NCBI GenBank assembly: GCA_951804985.1
Contig: OX638131.1
Coordinates: 1,612,001-1,676,000 of the forward strand
Direction: 5' to 3'
DNA from: Dryomyza anilis
Taxonomy: Eukaryota; Arthropoda; Insecta; Diptera; Dryomyzidae
Length of the DNA stretch: 64,000 bases
Both the position numbers and the translations under genes were made by a program. Below are positions 35,470 to 46,340 of the stretch, piece by piece. Below the pieces are notes generated by a model. That model was not told where the DNA came from and ran no database searches. It worked only from the letters and a program-made list of their open reading frames with translations. Within the stretch, counting starts at the first letter, position 1; every line of letters starts with the position of its first letter.

Positions 35470-36100
35470 AAACGATACAGAAAAACTAAAATTGAAACGA
35501 TTAATGATTTCTTGAGTTAAGTACAAGATGGAAAACGAAAAACTTTTGAATTCGTTTTAAAACATTTTAAAATATTTGTATCTACTGAACTCAAAAAAAA
35601 AAAAACTTTCAAAAAAATCGTAATTAAATTTAATTTCAATGTAAATTTTGTTTATATTTATAGATCTCTATTTTGGAAAAAATGGAAAACCGTATTGAAA
35701 AATAATGAATTTAAATTTTAACTATCGATAATCTTTATAAGAATTTGAAAATATTCTTATTTATATAAAAATATTAAAAAAAAATGTCAATTAAAGGGTT
35801 AAAGTTAATAAGATAACAGGCTGCTTCACATATGAGCCTGAAAATAATTTTAGTTTAGCAATAAGTTGCGCATTTTGAGGCACCCTGTTACGTTGACAAA
35901 GCGAACAAAACTAAATATGGTTGTTGTCTTAGGATGGCGAATACTTTATCAAATACACACACCGTCGTATATTAAATTTCGATGAAATTTCAAATTCGAA
36001 AATATTATGAAATTGAAAAAATTTAAATTTGTCTCTAAATGCTTTAAGATTTATAAAATTTATAATTAAATCTATAGTGAGTGGGTATTGATATGACTTC
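35470..36100. other. AT-rich intergenic, nothing recognised
   Basis: No gene and no paired repeat apart from short A/T runs. Confidence 0.4.
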
Positions 36101-36104
36101 CCAG

Positions 36105-36290
36105 CAAACCAAACGATAATTTTACGATATCGAAACGATATCATTTATAGGCTCAAATTGTCGTTTTCGATAATCTATAATGATACGAAAACGATAGGGT
36201 TTTCGATAAAAATAAACCTGTCTAAAACGATATCGTTGTTTTTGTCGTTATAGATATCGAGATGATATCATAAATGGCTTTATTTTCGAT
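36105..36290. repeat. 'ACGATATCGAAACGATA' dispersed repeat, longer copy
   Basis: This is the same ordered phrases as at 9,190-9,305 ('cgatatcgaaacgatatc', 'atttataggc', 'cgttttcgata', 'tgatacga', 'gttttcgataaaa'), followed by a partly inverted second half ending 'gatatcataaatggc'. This suggests a fold-back layout with ends near 'ccagcaaacc' and 'aaatggctt'. Confidence 0.6.
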
Positions 36291-36359
36291 ATACAAATTT
36301 TATTTGTTCAGAAATTTTTTTTTTGACAAAAATTATAAAAAACACGCAATTAAATTTAT

Positions 36360-37250
36360 GGAATGGTCGAAATCGCCATTTTACAAATAAAATATTCGAT
36401 ATAACAGCAATGTTCGAAAATTTTCGAAAAAAAATGTAAAAAATATTCGACCAAAACAACAATGTTCGAAAACTTAAAAAAAATATATTTTGAATACAGA
36501 AACTAAAAATGAAATATTTCAAGCAAAAATGTTCGAAAAAAATAATATTGTTAAAGAAAATTCAAAACAAAAACAATGCTATGTTCGAAATTACCATTCC
36601 CAAAAAAAAAATCGACATGAACAGCAATGATCGAAAAATGTCGAAAACAATGTTTATAAAAAACTATTCGACAAAAACAGCAATGTTCGAAAAAATATGT
36701 AAAAAAATATTAATCTAAAAACAATGTTCGAATATTTAAAAAATAAATATTTTTTCAAAAATATTTTTGGACGACAAAAACAATGTAATGGTCGAAATCA
36801 CCATTTTCAAAAAAAAAAAAAAACATTCGACAAAAACAACAATATTCGAAATAAAAATGTTTGTACGACAAAAAAAATATTACCATCACCAGTCAATATT
36901 CGACAAAAACAAAAATGTTTAAACAATTGTGAAAACTATGTTTGAACGACAAAAACATCGCATTGGTCCAAATCACCATTTAACAAAAAAAAAAATAATA
37001 TTCGATAGAACCAGAAATGCTCGAAAAATTAAAAAAAAAGTTTTTGGATGACAAAAACAACGCAATGTCCGAAATCACCATTCCAAAAAAATGTTTGACA
37101 AAAACAACAATATTCGAAAAATTTTGAAAAAAAATGTTGGACGACAAAAAAACGCAATGTTTGAAATCGCCAATTTAAAAAAACTTCGGCAAAAACAACA
37201 ATGTTCAAAAAAATTCGAAAAAAATGTTTTTCGAATTTCAATTTTCAATT
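36360..37250. repeat. Tandem repeat built on ACAAAAACAACAATGTTCGAAAA
   Basis: Units alternate an 'acaacaatgttcgaaaa' phrase with 'gtcgaaatcaccatt' plus an A-run. The second phrase recurs near 36,368, 36,588, 36,791, 36,965, 37,065 and 37,160. The last three are spaced about 100 bp apart and the earlier ones about twice that, so the basic period is close to 100 bp. Overlapping frames on both strands are repeat artefacts. Confidence 0.8.
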
Positions 37251-37254
37251 TTAT

Positions 37255-38195
37255 CGAACAATCAACCAAACCTCACTCTATATTCAAATATTTCAAATTA
37301 TTCAAAATGATAATGAATAATCAAATATTCCATAATAAATTTCTGTACAACATGATAAATATTGTTTTAAATTTCCATTTATTATTTATTAACTAAAATA
37401 CATTCGCTTCTTAGACGGCATATAAAATGTAAAAATAAACCGAACATTTAATAATTAAATATATTTAATACAATACATCCTAATATATTTCTTAACTTTA
37501 ATAGCACAAACATGAACAATTCTTTCGATATTTACACACTTAATTAAATTACATGGTTTGAATTTACAGGACTCTCCATAACTAACATTTTCTAAAACAC
37601 CGAGTGTTTCATTTTTCCATAGCACCAAAAATTAGCTACACTGAATTCGCATTAACTACTCAGTGAAATATAATAATTTCTCTAAATGTTTTTGTACAAT
37701 CAAGAGTTTATTTAATCTAGACATTGGGATCAAGAAGGGCTTGGTAAATGTACATAAAATAGAATCAATTATAAATTACAGCATACTTTGTGCTTCTTTA
37801 TTGCTTAATTATAGAGTGGAAGATATCGTCATTGATTATTTTATCGTTTCTTTTACAAATAATACTCAACAGAATTATTGACGCGAGGATAACACGATTG
37901 TTGTTTGTTTAAACATAAAAGATATATCTTAATTTGAATTTCGAAAGATTTACAAACATCTGCTTAGTTTAAAAATATATTTTATATTTATAATCTCTAA
38001 AAGAGAATCGCTAAATTCCCATTAAAAGAAAACGAAGAACACTTAATCGGTTCAAAGAAACTTTAAAACTAATTCTAGTCAAGTTTTAAATGAATATGTG
38101 ACAAAAGAACATAATAAATAGGTCTGGTTGTTAGGATAAGTCGTACATCTAAATAGGTATTTGAAACCGGTTTGTGAACAATATTTTTCAATAAG
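37255..38195. other. Intergenic, downstream flank of the zinc-finger gene
   Basis: AT-rich, no gene seen. It may include 3' trailer of the minus-strand gene if a more distal polyadenylation site is used. Confidence 0.4.
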
Positions 38196-38290
38196 CCTAT
38201 TCGAGGAAAATGTCTTCATTACAGCTGATTTCGTAATGCTCTAGGTTTAGGTATGTGCTAAAAATAGAAAAGAACCATGCGAAATAGGTT

Positions 38291-38296
38291 TTTATT
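38291..38296 (-). terminator. Candidate polyadenylation signal (AATAAA on the minus strand)
   Basis: TTTATT on the plus strand, 116 bases past the stop codon of the zinc-finger gene. It would give a short 3' trailer. Confidence 0.4.
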
Positions 38297-38411
38297 TGAC
38301 GGTTGGTTGGTTGGTTGAGTTCCTCTAAATCGTCAGTAGCACTATATACAGAATGCTTGAACAGAACAGAGAAGGACTGGTGGTACTCGCGGCATCGATT
38401 TCCGTAGGACG

Positions 38412-40073
38412 TCAAGTTACTTGTTCGGGGTCGATACTTCGGGTGTTGTGTGCGAATGCTAAGGAATGCTTTGGTGCTGTATCTTGCATGGATGTCGTAC
38501 TTCTACGATTGCCATCGTCACTGCTCGTGCTGCTGTGATTACTGTGCTCCTCTTCGTGCGTTACGATTTGCATGCAGAGACTCTTCGGCGAATCCGACTC
38601 GGTCGCCGCCGATGACGAACTTCTGGTGGGCGAATTGAGTTCCGTCGATGTGGACGAAATTTGGGTCTGCAACGATGGTAGCGGCAGTTGAGTGACCTTG
38701 CCCATGAAGTTGCGTATTTCCTCAAAGTAGGATTCTTCGGCTGGAATGCCGCCGCGATGACGACGCAGTCCTCGTATGCGTTCGTCAATGCCAAGTCCTA
38801 GGGAGGCCGCGTCCGCTTCGTGCTTTTTCAGATGCCGATCGAGATTGGTCTGCTGGCCAAAGCAACGCTCGCAAATGTCGCACTTGAAGGGCCGTTCCTT
38901 GTTGTGGATGTTTCGCACGTGACGTTGAAGGTTCGATGATATGCTAAAGGAACGTTCACAGTATTTGCACTTGTAGGGCTGTTCGCCGGTATGGGTGCGA
39001 AGGTGTCGCGTTAAATTTGCAGAACGGGGAAACACTTTACCGCAGAATTTGCAGGCATAGCGATCCTTGTTCTTCAGCGGCACAACGGGGGAGGAGCTGA
39101 TGTGGTGCTTGGCACTGGTAGTGTCCTCTTCGTGATTGTGGTGGTTGACAGTGGAACGCTGATGGCGTTGCTGACGTTCTTGCTCCGCCAAGTTTTTGGC
39201 GTTTCTTGTGCCCGTAAGTTGTCCCAGACCTCCTCCTCCACCGCCGCCTATACTTTCCATGTGTGTTGGACTCTTGGACTGCGTGGTTGAGGCGTTGGAA
39301 ATATTGCTGACAACCGAAAGCTGCGGCAAATTGTGCAGAAAGTTCTGCTTACTCGAACGCAGTAGATCGAAGGAGTTGGCCGACATGGGACGCGGCGAAA
39401 TAAACGGATTGCGGTACGGCAACGGTATAGCCTTGGCCATGGCCTCTAACATGAGCGGATGCAGCGCTGGCGGCGTGAATGGAATTCTTTGGGAATTTGA
39501 GTGAACATTGTCCGCGAGCCCCAGGCGCGAGGAGACATTGCGCCGTTCATGCTTTGGCTGTTCCCGAATGCACTTGGACTTGTTCGTGCTGCAGTGCAAC
39601 TCCCGCGCATCCTCTTTGAGCTCGTTCTCCGAAGAGATGAAGTTGTTGTTAACGTGGTTGAGGCAGTTGTTATTGTCCTGCTGTTGATAGTGGTGGGACA
39701 AATGCTTCGGCGTTTGAAAGGTGTTGCTGTTTGCATTATCGGCAGCGAAGTTATTTTGATCGGCAACCAGAATAAAATTGCTGTTCTCGTCCTCGAACAT
39801 GGACTTCTCCTCGGAGAGCATTGTGGTCTTCTTGTGCTCCAGTCGCAGGTCGAGCGGTTGATCATGACTGGAGCACCGTAATCTGGTGCCTGTCATGGTG
39901 CTGTGCGAATGACTGACGGTTGCTGACGGCGAGGTGGCGGACGTTGAGGTACGAGACGCTGACGACAAATCATAAGGAACATGCGACGCATTGGCTTGTC
40001 CTAAAATAGGATACACTGACCCCTGTTTGGGACTAGGAAGCATTTTTCTTGGTGAATGATCCTTTTCTCGCAT
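38412..40073 (-). CDS. EVI1/hamlet-type three-finger C2H2 transcription factor (CG10348-like)
   Basis: A 553-codon frame on the minus strand. Three adjacent C2H2 fingers lie at 341-361 (C341, C344, H357, H361), 369-390 and 398-418, joined by a TGEQPYK linker and an NKERPFK linker. Their sequence ([43 protein letters not shown]) is that of the second finger cluster of EVI1/PRDM16 and Drosophila hamlet. PLDLR (73-77) resembles a CtBP corepressor motif. The rest is low-complexity: a Gly run at 276-282 and Ser/Thr-rich ends. No PR/SET domain or first finger cluster is present, as in the short Drosophila relative CG10348. Role inferred: nuclear DNA-binding regulator. The frame stays open upstream to an acceptor at 40,175, so an upstream coding exon is possible. 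Met11 (40,043) has a better start context than Met1. Confidence 0.88.
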   Translation of the reverse strand: MREKDHSPRKMLPSPKQGSVYPILGQANASHVPYDLSSASRTSTSATSPSATVSHSHSTMTGTRLRCSSHDQPLDLRLEHKKTTMLSEEKSMFEDENSNFILVADQNNFAADNANSNTFQTPKHLSHHYQQQDNNNCLNHVNNNFISSENELKEDARELHCSTNKSKCIREQPKHERRNVSSRLGLADNVHSNSQRIPFTPPALHPLMLEAMAKAIPLPYRNPFISPRPMSANSFDLLRSSKQNFLHNLPQLSVVSNISNASTTQSKSPTHMESIGGGGGGGLGQLTGTRNAKNLAEQERQQRHQRSTVNHHNHEEDTTSAKHHISSSPVVPLKNKDRYACKFCGKVFPRSANLTRHLRTHTGEQPYKCKYCERSFSISSNLQRHVRNIHNKERPFKCDICERCFGQQTNLDRHLKKHEADAASLGLGIDERIRGLRRHRGGIPAEESYFEEIRNFMGKVTQLPLPSLQTQISSTSTELNSPTRSSSSAATESDSPKSLCMQIVTHEEEHSNHSSTSSDDGNRRSTTSMQDTAPKHSLAFAHNTRSIDPEQVT

Positions 40074-40174
40074 TACGAGTGGATTTATATTTGCAATGAA
40101 TATCGTGTGAAGTTTGCACTTTACGGCTACGTTGAAATTCGACAGACAGCTTTGCTGGGATAAAACATTAGAAG
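40074..40174 (-). other. 5' part of the zinc-finger exon, open frame up to a splice acceptor
   Basis: Read on the minus strand, a pyrimidine-rich acceptor (ttatctattttcag) ends at 40,175. From there to the ATG at 40,073 the frame has no stop. The segment is either 5' leader or the continuation of coding sequence from an upstream exon that I could not find. Confidence 0.55.
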
Positions 40175-40299
40175 CTGAAAATAGATAAGAAAACCAGTAA
40201 AGAAGATTAGGTCACATGATAAATTTGAAATCGGGACATTTTTGTGATGTTATAGATGGTCTGAGTCGATTTTAAATACCCTTCACATATGTTATAATA

Positions 40300-41480
40300 C
40301 CCTAGAGATTACCAATCCTGAAAATAACTGCAAATTTGTAATAATTATAGAATTTCCTTTCAAGGTAGGAATAAAAACATTATTTTACGCAAAAATTTTA
40401 CTTTAGCCGGTATAAAGTAAAGTCACCCGTAGATATTTGTATTATTTGATATTTGAACATAAGTGGTCGGATCACGCGTCACAATGGACCGATCATTTTT
40501 ATTTTTAATACCCAACAGCATAGGTATATTTACAATCTTACTTCGGAGTTTCATTGATCTGGCTTTCATAGTTTTTCTGTAATCGCGGCTCAATCAACTG
40601 ACAGACTGGAAACATCTCCGGCTGGGTATTACAAACGGGTGAACAAATTGAATATACCGTTTCGCTTTTAGTGTTGGTCTAAAATCAACAAGTGTTTCAT
40701 ATAAAGTTATAGTAGATTTGAGCCGGGTGTAAAGGGGTTTACCTTGACCGGTATAAAGTAAAAGTTACCATACATGTGTGTTATGAGGTATTTGAACTTC
40801 AAGTGGTCGGATTCCAGGTCACAATTTACCGATCATTTTTATTTTCAATACCCAATAGCGTAGGTATATTAGAAATCTAACTTCAAAGTTTCATTGATAT
40901 AGCTTTTATAGTTTTTCTGTAATCGCGACTCATTCAACTGAGAGACTCGAAACATCTCCATCTGGGTATAACAAACGGATGACCAAAGTTTCACTTTTAG
41001 TGTTGGGTATGAAAATGTATAAACTTTATGCATTCAAGTCTAAAATCAACAAGTGTTGCATATAAAGTTTTATTCGATCTGAGCCGGGGGTAAAGGGGTT
41101 TACCTTGGCCGGTATAAAGTAAAGTCACCCGTAGATATTGGTGTTAAGAGGTATTTGAACTTTAAGTGGTCGGATCACAGGTCAAAATGGACCGATCATT
41201 TTTATTTTCAATACCCAACAGCATAGGTATATTTACAATCTTACTTCGGAGTTTCATTGATATAGCTTTTATACTTTTTCTGTAATCGCGAATCAATCGT
41301 AACACTGATCAAGAATATATTTACTGAAAACATCTCCTGCTGGGCATTACAAACGGATGTCCAAAGTGTATATATCGTTATACTTTTAGTATAGGGTCCA
41401 AAAAGTATAAATTAAATGCGTTCAAGTCTAAAATCAACAAGTGTTTCATATAACGTCATAGCGCATTTACTGTGACGCAA
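40300..41480 (-). repeat. Three tandem units of about 340-360 bp derived from the Helitron-like element
   Basis: The phrase CCGGTATAAAGTAAAG starts units at 40,407, 40,748 and 41,109 (spacings 341 and 361). Each unit continues with 'atttgaac.t.aagtggtcgga', 'ggaccgatcatttttat', 'taggtatatt', 'tttctgtaatcgcg' and 'aacatctcc.gctgggtat'. Reversed, these match the interior of the element at 18,307-18,980. It lies 5' of the zinc-finger exon and may be in an intron of that gene. Confidence 0.8.
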
Positions 41481-41484
41481 TATT

Positions 41485-42826
41485 GGTTCTAATTGGTTGA
41501 ATGGGGAAGGCCAAACTCGACATGAAATTGCAAACAAAAAAAACAACTGTTTCCAACTGAGATGAATGGGTTTACTAATCATTTTAACTGAGAGTACTTA
41601 AATTGTAGTCTATAAAGCAAACGTGATCCGTTAACAAAAAGATCTTTAATATAAGAAGATTAAATTATTGTGGCTATATATTGTTCCGAATGATATTCAT
41701 GTTTTATTCGATTATTTGGAAACATTTTGTGTACTAAAGATGTGACAATATTTGATTAGTTGCTTTTAATGGAAAACCTCCACAAACTCGGCAAATAGTT
41801 TGACAGTTATTTGCTATCTGTTTTGGATTTCAAAGAGATAAAAAAATAAAACTAAATTGACTTGAATCGAGTTACGAAAATTAACATAGTGCTCAAACGG
41901 AACAGAACAGAACGGAAGAGACCCAGACGAGGTACGAACTTCGCGCTGTCGTTGATAACAAACCTGCCTGAGTTATACAAAATACGATGCGAGAATGCAA
42001 CATTACAATGAGGTAGATACTGCCTGAGCACTGCAATTCCAAAATCAATTAATTCCAAGGCGAAATTGCGAACTAACCGAACCCAATTTATTCGCGCCAA
42101 TTGTAGCACTTTTGCATTCATCTTTTCACGATAAGCTGGTGGTGGGGGGCGCCCGCCAAAGAGTTCGTAGTCCGTAGTTCGATGCTATGCTACGTTGTAA
42201 CTCGTTCAGTTGGTAAACCGCAGACCACTGAGGCAGCAAAGTGCGCCGCGTCAAGAATGTTCTTGAAAATCTAAGCAACTAAGTCATGCAAACAGCAAGA
42301 ACACTTGGTCCACCAAACACCGAAGTGATGTGCACCAAAACGGATGCTAATTTCGATGGTATATGTGTCAAAAACAGAATTAATTCTGACCCAATTTCAA
42401 AAACACAAAATAGCTCATGATGAAAATTACACGGTATATTTTGCAATTCCACAGACTGAGGTCTAAAAAAAAAACGGTTTGTAATTTTTAACTCAATTGG
42501 AATTGCGGTGAATATGGAAATTACTGAATTTATTTTATTGCAACTCGTAGTATAGATTATTGTTTCGAAATGGAATTACGTAAGGTGTTCTGCTGCTGCA
42601 GACACGAAAGAGGCTTCAATATTATTTGGCTTGATTCAGTAAAAAATAGTTGTGTGTTACGCATGAGCGTACCAGACGTCGCAAAATGCACCTCTAATAA
42701 AACAAAATTTCTTCTAGTTGTTACAGTATAATTGATAATTTAAAAGAGACATATTAGAAGGGTTAGAACACATGGGAAATTTTGAATTAGTGATGTTTGA
42801 AATAAGCTACGCCGGATGCCATTTGT
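41485..42826. other. Upstream flank of the zinc-finger gene; possible promoter at 41,870-42,300
   Basis: 41,870-42,300 is GC-richer and unrepeated. Read on the minus strand it contains an initiator-like CTCAGTGG (about 42,230) and a plausible donor (GGCAG|GTTTGT, near 41,960). Together these could make an untranslated first exon of the zinc-finger gene. The 89-codon frame at 41,852-42,121 would not stay in frame with the zinc-finger exon across that donor. 42,300-42,826 is AT-rich. Confidence 0.35.
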
Positions 42827-43735
42827 TTCGATATCGTTACACAAATGTACATCATATTGATGAATTCCGTTCTTCAAACCACGATTCATTCTATTTAAGA
42901 ACCATTCAAAATATTAACCAGTTGGGAAGGTTAGATCACATGGGAAATTTTAAAGTAGGTGTAATTATGATAGTTAGGATTATCAAAATTATAGTCGGTC
43001 TAAGCCGACTATAAATACCCTACACATATGTGTGATTACCATTCAAAGTGATATATAGGTCACCAGGGTATACGAATCCTGAAAATAACTACAAACATTC
43101 AATCGCGTCTACTGACACATTACATTTACAAATGCAAAATTTTTCATTTTGTTCTGCATAATTTGGTTTTGTTTTTTCCATCGGATACTTAGTACAATGT
43201 TCAAAATTTTAATGATAAATTATGAATAATAAATCATACAATTTATTCCAGAACTTATTCCAATTACCCATAAATTGTGCATAAAACATGAGTAAATTGA
43301 TTTTTACTATAATCATATATTATGAATAATAAACAAATCATTATGATTACTTATTCTTAGCTGGATAGCATGATTAATTGTTGCAAAATGTATGCGTATA
43401 ATACATGATTTATGAGTATATATTTCTCTGTGTAGTATCTTGTCAAAGTAATCGAATATACGAAAAATGTATAAATATAAATAGAATCGATAAAACAACA
43501 AAATATAACTTTTTTATCGAAGTTATTCGAGAAAGCTTCGAGGCATCGGAGGTCTCCGAGATATGCCAGACAATGATAAATGTTTAAAATCGTTAAAACT
43601 ACGAGATGTAATTTGTTTATCTAAGTTAGTTCGACCATGCTTCAAGGCATCGAAGGTCTCTGAGACATGGAATACCTGATAGTATGATAGATGTACAAAA
43701 ATGCACGCATCAGAGTTCACAGTCGACCGATCATG
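42826..43735 (-). mobile_element. CAGTCTGCCA-family copy, interrupted by other elements
   Basis: The right end ('atgccatttgtttcgatatcgttac' split, 42,817-42,842) is separated from the rest (43,430-43,580: 'tgtcaaagtaatcg', 'gagaaagcttcgaggcatcgg', 'ctccgagatatgccagac') by a TGATGAAT-family fragment (42,845-42,910) and a Helitron-like 3' end (42,910-43,110). A second diverged end ('cttcaaggcatcgaaggtctctgagacatgg') lies at 43,639-43,670. Confidence 0.55.
42910..43110 (-). mobile_element. Helitron-like 3' end (minus strand)
   Basis: Reversed, it matches 18,780-18,980 closely: 'ggattcgtataccctggtg', 'cacacatatgtgtagggta', the hairpin ATAGTCGG...CCGACTAT (42,991-43,012 here, with a perfect 8-bp stem), 'cccatgtgatctaacct' and the CAACTGG end. 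Confidence 0.75.
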
Positions 43736-43744
43736 CCAGTACTT

Positions 43745-44810
43745 CAATATACAGATAACTTAAGTTCTGAATTTCATTGATCTAGGCCTACTGGTTTTCT
43801 TGTAATTTTAAGACATATTCAGATTAACAGACGTACATACGTAGCAATGAACTTTACCAAATCGACCCAGCAGATGACACAAACTATCTACCAAACTTTC
43901 ACTTTCAGTGTAGCCCATAAAAATAATTAGAACTCTTAACTGAATTAACTAAACTTTCGATTTCGTAAACTACAATATGCGCTGATAACAAACGATATAA
44001 TTCCCATGTTTAACTACACTATTTAGGCAATTATTATGAACAAGTTTTACTGTGTCTTTTTTTCTTCAACAAACACTAAACTTGTCCGAGCACGCATTAA
44101 CCCATCATAATTCGTTATTACCTCACATTAGAGTCGGAGAGACCATGAAGCCGTAGCTGTAGCTGTAGCCGAAGCAGAAGTCATAAAGACGTGCTGGAGT
44201 TGAAGATGAAGATGTTTCTTCGTTGTTTCTTCACAGTTCACACGCTTAATAATGACTTTGATACAAACGTACAAATGATTTTATTAACATCTGTGAAATT
44301 CAAGTGTGGCAAGTGGCTCACTCTGCAGCCGATGCGATGCGGTGCGGTGCGGCGCATGCGTTCCCATCAAGTGGTTCAAGTAGGATTTTATTTGTTTTAG
44401 TTGAGAACGTGATTCATTCATGCTGCACTGGGAATTGGAGCGCCGCGCCGCTGCGGATTGCATAATACCTAACTGATGCGACGATGCTCCACCGAAATAT
44501 TCTAGACGTTTTTATGAATTTTTGCATGTGTTTAAAACATATAACTATTAAATTTAAATGTATCCACTGGCGTTTGCAAATCAAAGTCACTACTTAATCA
44601 AGATAACTTTATTGCCACAATGTCATTCGTAACATATTTTCATGTAAGTTTATGTGCACTTACTTATGTAAATTATACTTTGCGTAATTTAACGACATTT
44701 TTTTAAAATACGTAATTTTATTTTGTACACTTCATCTGGAGCGTCATGACATAAAAACTTTATGTTTTCCGGCGTTTTAAAATTTAATAAAACTGCATTC
44801 TGTGAAAGAT
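43745..44810. other. Intergenic, GC-richer patch at 44,090-44,480
   Basis: 44,140-44,180 has (GTAGCC/GTAGCT) repeats and 44,320-44,360 GCGGT/GATGCG repeats. No gene is seen. Confidence 0.4.
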
Positions 44811-44814
44811 CACA

Positions 44815-45227
44815 CAGAAAAAAATCATTTTGATATTGATGAATTTCGTTCTTCAAGGCATGATTCATTGTATTGAAAAGCGATTCATAATATTGATAAA
44901 TACAAAACATCGATGTTACGAAATCATTCTCAATTTGATGAATGACCGAAAAAGTGTTCTTCATTATGATGCAGTTTATGTGAAAAGTACGTTTCTTTAT
45001 ATTAATGAACAAATACATGTAATACAAGATATTTGTACATCATATTGAAGAATGCTGTTCATAAAAACAAATTTCAATCAACATATTTATTATACCCTAC
45101 ACCTATGAGGTACAGGGTATATTAACTTTGTGCATATATTGTAACGCCCCTTAGGAGGCGTGTCCGGTATGGAAAAGTATATATATTCTTGATCAGCATT
45201 ACTACCCGAGTCCGTTTAGCCATGTCC

Positions 45228-45271
<44 letters not shown>

Positions 45272-46340
45272 TGCTGTCTTGCTGTCTTGCTGTCTTGCTG
45301 TCTTGCTGTCCGAATACAGAATAACTTGAGAAATACTAATCAGAATGCGATAAAATTTTGTCTCAATATATTTTAGCCAAAAGTAGGAACTGAGTTTGAA
45401 AATGAGCCAAATCGGTCAACGGACACGCCCACCTCCCATACAAGTCCCTTTTATATAACTCTTTCGGAACTAATAACTCGAAAAGTATTCAAGGTATAAT
45501 TATAAAATTTAAAACGTATTGTTAGAATTCACCTAAAAATATGTGGTCCAAAAATGGGCGTGATCCGCCCACTTTTTTTTTATATAAATTTTTTAATATA
45601 TGGGGATATAAGACGTAAATTTCTGATATATGTATAACATTCTGAGGGTGGGGAGGTTCAGCATAATTAAAAACTTTAAAATTAAGGTATGCAATTAAAT
45701 ATCCCAAATTCAAATCCCCACCAAAGGTGTAGGGTATTCCATGGTCGGGCCCGACCGACTATAAAAATCCGCCTCATGTGACCGAACTTACCCATGTGAC
45801 TTAACTTTCCCAACTCGTTTTTCGTTAATTTTTTGCTGTTCTCAAGTAGTTCTTGTTAATTATGTCGACATGCATAAATTAGTAAAATGTTTTGTATTAT
45901 ATTTATTTATTTATTTATAATTTATAATTACAACTTTTTATTAATAAAAATTTATATTAAAAAAAATATATATTTTAAAAAAATATTTTTTAAAATTTTT
46001 TACTGGATTTTTTTTTAACTTGCTTTGCAAACTTTTTTTAAATTTTTTTTTTGATTTTTTTTTAAATTTTTTTTCGAAAAAATTTAATTTTTTAAAATTT
46101 TTATATTTTTCGAAAAAATTTAATTTTTTAAAATTTTTATATTTTCCGAAAAAATTTAATTTTTAAATTTTTATATTTGATGTTTAAGAACATCATATTG
46201 TACATTAGTTACATAACATTGAACATTAAAATCATTAAATTGCACTTCAATGAATGAAATCATCCATATGATGAATAGTGAAATAATTCATACTATTTAT
46301 AAATAAAATCATCATATTGAAGAATTTTATTTTCTATGCA
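44815..46340 (+). mobile_element. TGATGAAT-family element, copy split by a Helitron-like insertion
   Basis: The left end is CACAGAAAAAAATCATTTTG and the right end 'catcatattgaagaatttta' then TTTTCTATGC. The left half matches 27,350 and 51,475. The right half (after 45,822: 'agttcttgttaat', TTTA run, 'acaactttttattaataaaa', 'gatgtttaagaacatcat', 'gaacattaaaatc', 'catccatatgatgaat') matches 51,720-52,486. No open frame of note. Confidence 0.75.
45090..45822 (+). mobile_element. Helitron-like (mini-me/Helentron type) element inserted in the TGATGAAT element
   Basis: Comparison with the uninterrupted sequence at 51,680-51,720 places the borders near 45,090 (TATACCCTACACCTATGAGG) and 45,822 (CCCAACTCG). 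Inside are 'taacgccccttaggaggcgt', a TA run, the core 'attcttgatcagcattact' then 'acccgagtc', (GTCT)n at 45,227-45,267 and (CTTGCTGT)n at 45,270-45,310, then a terminal-region palindrome GGTCGGGCCCGACC (45,742-45,757). This matches the known mini-me layout: TA run, conserved core, GTCY repeat. Confidence 0.8.

Noticed and set aside
39102..39881. Plus- and minus-strand frames over the zinc-finger exon
   Set aside because: Shadows of the 553-codon frame, which alone has domains.
41852..42121. 89-codon minus-strand exon of the zinc-finger gene
   Set aside because: Its plausible donors leave a phase that would create an immediate stop in the zinc-finger exon; it can only be untranslated if used.
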